DNA of 64,000 bases from Neckera pumila (lineage: Eukaryota > Streptophyta > Bryopsida > Hypnales > Neckeraceae). The DNA lies in NCBI GenBank assembly GCA_963969595.1, contig OZ018413.1, forward strand, positions 12,389,711 through 12,453,710, read 5' to 3'. Position 1 is the stretch's first letter. Every line of letters starts with the position of its first letter. Positions 60,080 through 64,000 of this stretch are shown here, in pieces. The notes beneath the pieces were generated by a model. The model was not told the origin of the DNA. It did not search any database and saw only the letters and a program-made list of their open reading frames with translations. The translations under genes and the position numbers were made by a program.

Positions 60080-63000
60080 CTATAAATCAGGAACCATTGC
60101 TATCGTCGCCACATAATATTCTGTACCCAATGGCAGCCCATATGGGTTATAAGCGCCCCGGCCTCGACCACCACCTCCTGGTACTGGCGTCCCACTGCTT
60201 CCATGTTCTGGACTTCCCTCTGCAATAACGCCGGACGGCGGGGAAGGGGGCGCAGGAATCACCACCTTCCGGTCCAGGTGCACAATCTGACCCACAATGT
60301 AGGGCGTCCCACTCGGCAGGCCCTGCTCTTGGAACAGAGCGATCGACTCTTCTGACAAATAATAGTTCGGGCACTTGTGGTTGATGGCCTCAAAATGCCC
60401 ATTCGCATTCGGTAGGAAGACCGCCAGACCATGAATCTCGAATCGAGTGAAGCATATCTTCTCTGCACTTGCCTGTCACGCCAATATCACGTTAGACAGT
60501 ACTTCATTCTCTGCCATCACAACCACTCATACTGTCTGTGTGACTTCAAAAACGTATATGATAGCCTCTCCTTGCGCTGTGCCACTCTGCATACAGTAAA
60601 TTTGTACTCCCAAAAACTGCTGGTTGCACTAAACCCTGCCATTTGTAAAGAAATTTATTTTAGTTTCTAGTGTAAACCTTGCCAATTGTAAGACGGCTAG
60701 GCTTTCTAGAATACATCTGGGAGGAGGGTTCTCTACTAGTGGTTTTCATTTCGAGGATCACAACTTCAAGCCAAAAACTAAAACTCTAGAGCTCAACTCC
60801 ACCCATGCAACTGACAGCTGATCATCCCCTTCGAACACGTAACCTTCAAAAAGCCACCATCCGAATCTCCTCAACTAGCTGCCTATTTAAGACTCAAATC
60901 CGCTCAGACACTCACTCCGGCTCACAACAGGTCATTTGTTCAGATCCGAATATAACCTTGTGATGTCAATCACAAAGTCCTGGAGCATCGACATCGTCGT
61001 GAAAGGCGGGGCAAAGCTACCACCACTCCTCACTACGTCATCAGCTCCATATAGTGAGTATTGACATGATCATATGTTTTAACTCTTGGACATGGATGTG
61101 TTCCTTGAAGATCATAGAGACATTACATCTCTTTCAGTACCACTCCACAAAACAGCACACACTCGAAATTCTCGTCAACAAATAAATACCCCAAACCATT
61201 CAGCCAGTTGAATGCATGTATTTTAAAGCAAGTGCACACTTGGCAAAGACGCAACTTATCTCCAATACCCATCTCTGCATCTTTAATTAACCCAAAACAC
61301 ATCTCTCTAACCAATGTGGTCACACACCTTCTCTACCTTAGTCCTAAATTGTTGCTTAAATGCAAAACATTGGTATTTGAGCTTCCACTCGATCCAAAAG
61401 CAAGTCGAAGACGTGCTCCAACTTGGGTGGCATAAACGATACAAGTACGTTCCAAATCGTCACAAGGAGCTGGTCCCCATTCATACCTGCTTGTCAAACT
61501 TGCGTTTTGCATAGAGGTTCTTCATAATCTCTGCCTGATTCTCAAGATCTTTCTTTAGGTGAGCCTGATTGGCTTCCGCCACCGTGCACCGTTCCAGAAG
61601 CTCTGCACGCTGCTGCGCGAGATTCCCAACCCTCTCGGCAAGCACCTTTATCGCATGCCTGAACTGGCTGTCCTCGATTCCATCATTCACGTTAACACTG
61701 CTTCCACCACAAACCAGCACATGTCAATTCCTCCCGTATATCGACACTCACAACTACAGTCAACATCGTCCCAAACAACCACCATCTAAACATGCATCGT
61801 ATTCCCCATGCAGTCTCTAAGACACGCAAACCCACCTGGAAAGAGACGCGGCCAAGTTGCGGAGGGATTCCACAAAGCTATTCGGGTTGCTGGCGGGAGC
61901 AGTAATACAGCTTCGTAAACGTTCCATCAACCCCCGAAATCGCACGCTGGAAGTGCGAAGTGCGCTGTACTCTGCTGCTCTACGATCGGCTGCACAAAGA
62001 TTCGTCCTAGACTCTTCTCTCGCTTCGTGCAGCTTGTTCTCCAGATGGGCACAATTCATCTGGAACACGACCATGAAAATCATCACCACCTCACACCCTG
62101 ACCTTACAGGACAATGTGCCCAAGCAAACACTTCACAGATTCTTCCATAACCGAAAAGGAAATCCCATCAATAAACATGGTTATCATTCTGAGCATCCAC
62201 CAGTTCTTTCAACCGTTGTTGTGCAAAGCATACAAGGGCAATCTCGACTTCAACATCTCAGATAAAGTCATGTAAGATCCCCAAAACCCACTCTCAAAAC
62301 AAAAACTGTTGAGTTCAGAGCGTAGTCAGAGTCCACTAACCTGATACTCGTTCAAAAGCTCCGCGTTCCCGTCCAATTCGCCTGTTAGTCTAACAACATC
62401 GGCCAAAGCAGATTTCAGTCTTTCATCCGCCGTCTCTAAACGCCCGTTCTTTTCCAATAAATCATTTTGTAATGCATAAACCTTTTCCTCTTTCGCCCTC
62501 GAGAAGGAGTCTCCTCCTTCAACATTCTCATCTATGGATCCATCTTCAGCTTTCGCACCAGCGACGACTCCACTCAACTCCACATCCGTCGCCCCATGCT
62601 CTTTTTCACTGGCACCATTCTGCGCCTCTACAAGCCCTGCAACGAAAACATACATGTTTTAGACAAAATCCAACCCGATCGTAGGTATGATGGAACACGT
62701 TAGACCCAGCAGTCACCACAAGCAAAAAAATCGAGTTAGACATTTAAACGCTGCAAAACGTTCCAAGTACCTCCATCCCCATCCAAACCTCCTGCTGAGC
62801 CCTCTTTTCTGGCCTCCACCATGCCAGCATCCGTAACAGATACTCCTCCTGAACAGTCCCAAAAGTTTACAACATCCTCAGTAACATGCTCCCAGACTAC
62901 AGAAAAAGGACTGTTTCACACACTAAACCAAACCAGAATTTCACAACTTTATCTGGTCCCTAAAAAACCACAAACTTCCTCAACTAATACCCCCCCACAC

Positions 63001-63980
63001 TCTTCATCAGTCAGGCCACACCATTCTCCTCAACAGAGAAACATGCTGCCCAAAATCCGCACACAAACCATGCCATACCTGAAACGTCACTCATCACCTC
63101 GTCTCCTCCTTCCCTTGTACTGCCTCTCTGCGCACCCACAGAATCTGTCCTTGTGTCGATACTCGCGGACGAGCTACCTTGTATATTGCTAATCATCCCC
63201 TCGTCCATCGGATCTGCAACCCCAACACCTCCCTGCGTTCTTGTAGTTCCATCCCCGGTGACCGCAGACGTCCCAGAAGAATCAGCATCTTCCTCTCTTC
63301 TGCCCTCGACTTGCTCGAATTCTCCTGGCCCGTGACTTTTGCGACGGCTGCGCTCATGCCGTTCAACAGAACCATGCTTCTGCAATTGCATATGCTGCTC
63401 AGCCAGTCGCTGTTCCAGCTCCCGGATGCGCTTCTCATACGATTTGCATTGCGCCTGTCCACAAGTCACACGTCGTCCGCTCAAACCCAAGTTTCTATAT
63501 CCCCGAGATAGGTTGCACTACAGACGTTTATAACGTGACAAAACCAAACCCCTCTATGAATCCTTCGTGACACGTGCCAAACTGCTTCACTCTGACACCC
63601 ACACATAGCCTTAATACGAAGATCAACGTCCTCAGTCACCCAACATACCTGTTGTATAGACAGCATCCCAATTAACTGTTTCGCATGCTCGTCTTTCAAC
63701 TGCAGCGCCTCCGACGTTTTCTGGGCTGCGATATGAGCTCTTCCACCCCTCTCCATCTCAGCACCCTTCTCTGGCTCCTGACTGTCACCGGCCCCTTCCT
63801 CCAGTTCATAATCCAGGTCTAGGTTGCACAGCATAGCCACCGCTGACGCCAGTTCCGACTTCAACCATGCGTTCTCCACTTCCAACTTGCTCGTACCTGC
63901 TATCTCATCGCCCCCACTGCCGTCATCGTTGCCGTCCAACTCCTGATCGTCCCTGCTGTCCCCGATACCTTGAGACCCAC
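60080..63980 (-). CDS. ATG11: autophagy scaffold ATG11, C-terminal half (runs off the window)
   Basis: ATG11 scaffolds and activates the ATG1/ATG13 kinase complex in selective autophagy. Seven exons seen on the minus strand: 63980-63649, 63454-63079, 62848-62771, 62636-62341, 62059-61836, 61697-61487 and 60472-60080; all GT-AG with matching phases, about 636 residues, the first partial. The 5' half, beyond 64000, is missing. The order is: an acidic, low-complexity and coiled-coil part (LEVENAWLKSELASAVAMLC, KSYEKRIRELEQRLAEQH), a disordered acidic stretch, then the conserved block NKLHEAREESRTNLCAADRR and LRTSSVRFRGLMERLRS, the coiled coil to KRKFDKQ, and the C-terminal ATG11 domain (KICFTRFEIHGLAVFLPN, CPNYYLSEESIALF, TPYIVGQIVHLDRKVV, YNPYGLPLGTEYYVATIAMV). 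A glycine-rich insert (GGGGRGRGA) near the end is shorter than serine-rich inserts of angiosperm proteins. Confidence 0.95.
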
Positions 63981-64000
63981 CTGCAACGCAAAACAAGTCA

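Overview
This is nuclear DNA from a streptophyte, most likely a seed-free land plant or a close algal relative. Three spliced genes are recognisably plant-type: a mitochondrial alternative oxidase with both redox cysteines, a BAR plus SH3 protein of the plant SH3P family, and the C-terminal half of the autophagy scaffold ATG11. Introns run from about 130 to 1,600 bp with GT-AG borders, exons are GC-richer than the very AT-rich intergenic DNA, and the LTR element uses a primer site of plant tRNA-Asp type. A fourth gene encodes a ThrE/Prm10-type (DUF1212) ten-helix-class transporter, a family familiar from bacteria and fungi and, to my knowledge, absent from seed plants. The lineage is inference from these traits.

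Layout. 0.8-4.9 kb: alternative oxidase (minus strand, four exons), with a ~250-bp tandem array in its last intron. 5-14.3 kb: no credible gene; small foldback elements, several with clear terminal inverted repeats and target-site duplications (a CACTA-type MITE, a Tourist-type MITE nested in a TA-flanked element, others). 14.6-19.4 kb: the ThrE-like gene (plus strand, eight exons). 17.7-46.5 kb: a rearranged block in which the 3' half of the ThrE-like gene and ~6 kb of downstream DNA occur three times: in place (U1, 17.7-35.1 kb), as a truncated direct copy (U2, 35.1-37.4 kb) and as an inverted copy (U3, 46.5-40.0 kb). U1 alone is split by a 9,061-bp LTR retrotransposon (24.86-33.92 kb); the matching position in U3 is the empty target site, so the insertion is proven by the window itself. 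The retrotransposon lacks recognisable pol but carries an intact, unidentified 265-codon gene with its own leader, possible leader intron and polyadenylation signal. 37.4-40 kb: further nested elements, including a 920-bp one flanked by TTAA. 47.2-52.8 kb: the SH3P gene (minus strand, ten coding exons), with small TTAA-flanked elements in its introns. 53.4-54.8 kb: six tandem ~219-bp units that look like repeated non-coding first exons of SH3P. 55-59.4 kb: gene-free, with a tRNA-derived SINE candidate and a foldback element. 60.1-64 kb: the 3' half of ATG11 (minus strand, runs off the window).

The four host genes do not form a pathway; they are independent eukaryotic genes. The main interest lies in the transposon cargo gene, the triplicated transporter locus, the repeated first exons, and a family of TTAA-flanked elements with CCC..GGG ends. 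All splice models were made by eye and checked only for reading-frame continuity and resemblance to known families.
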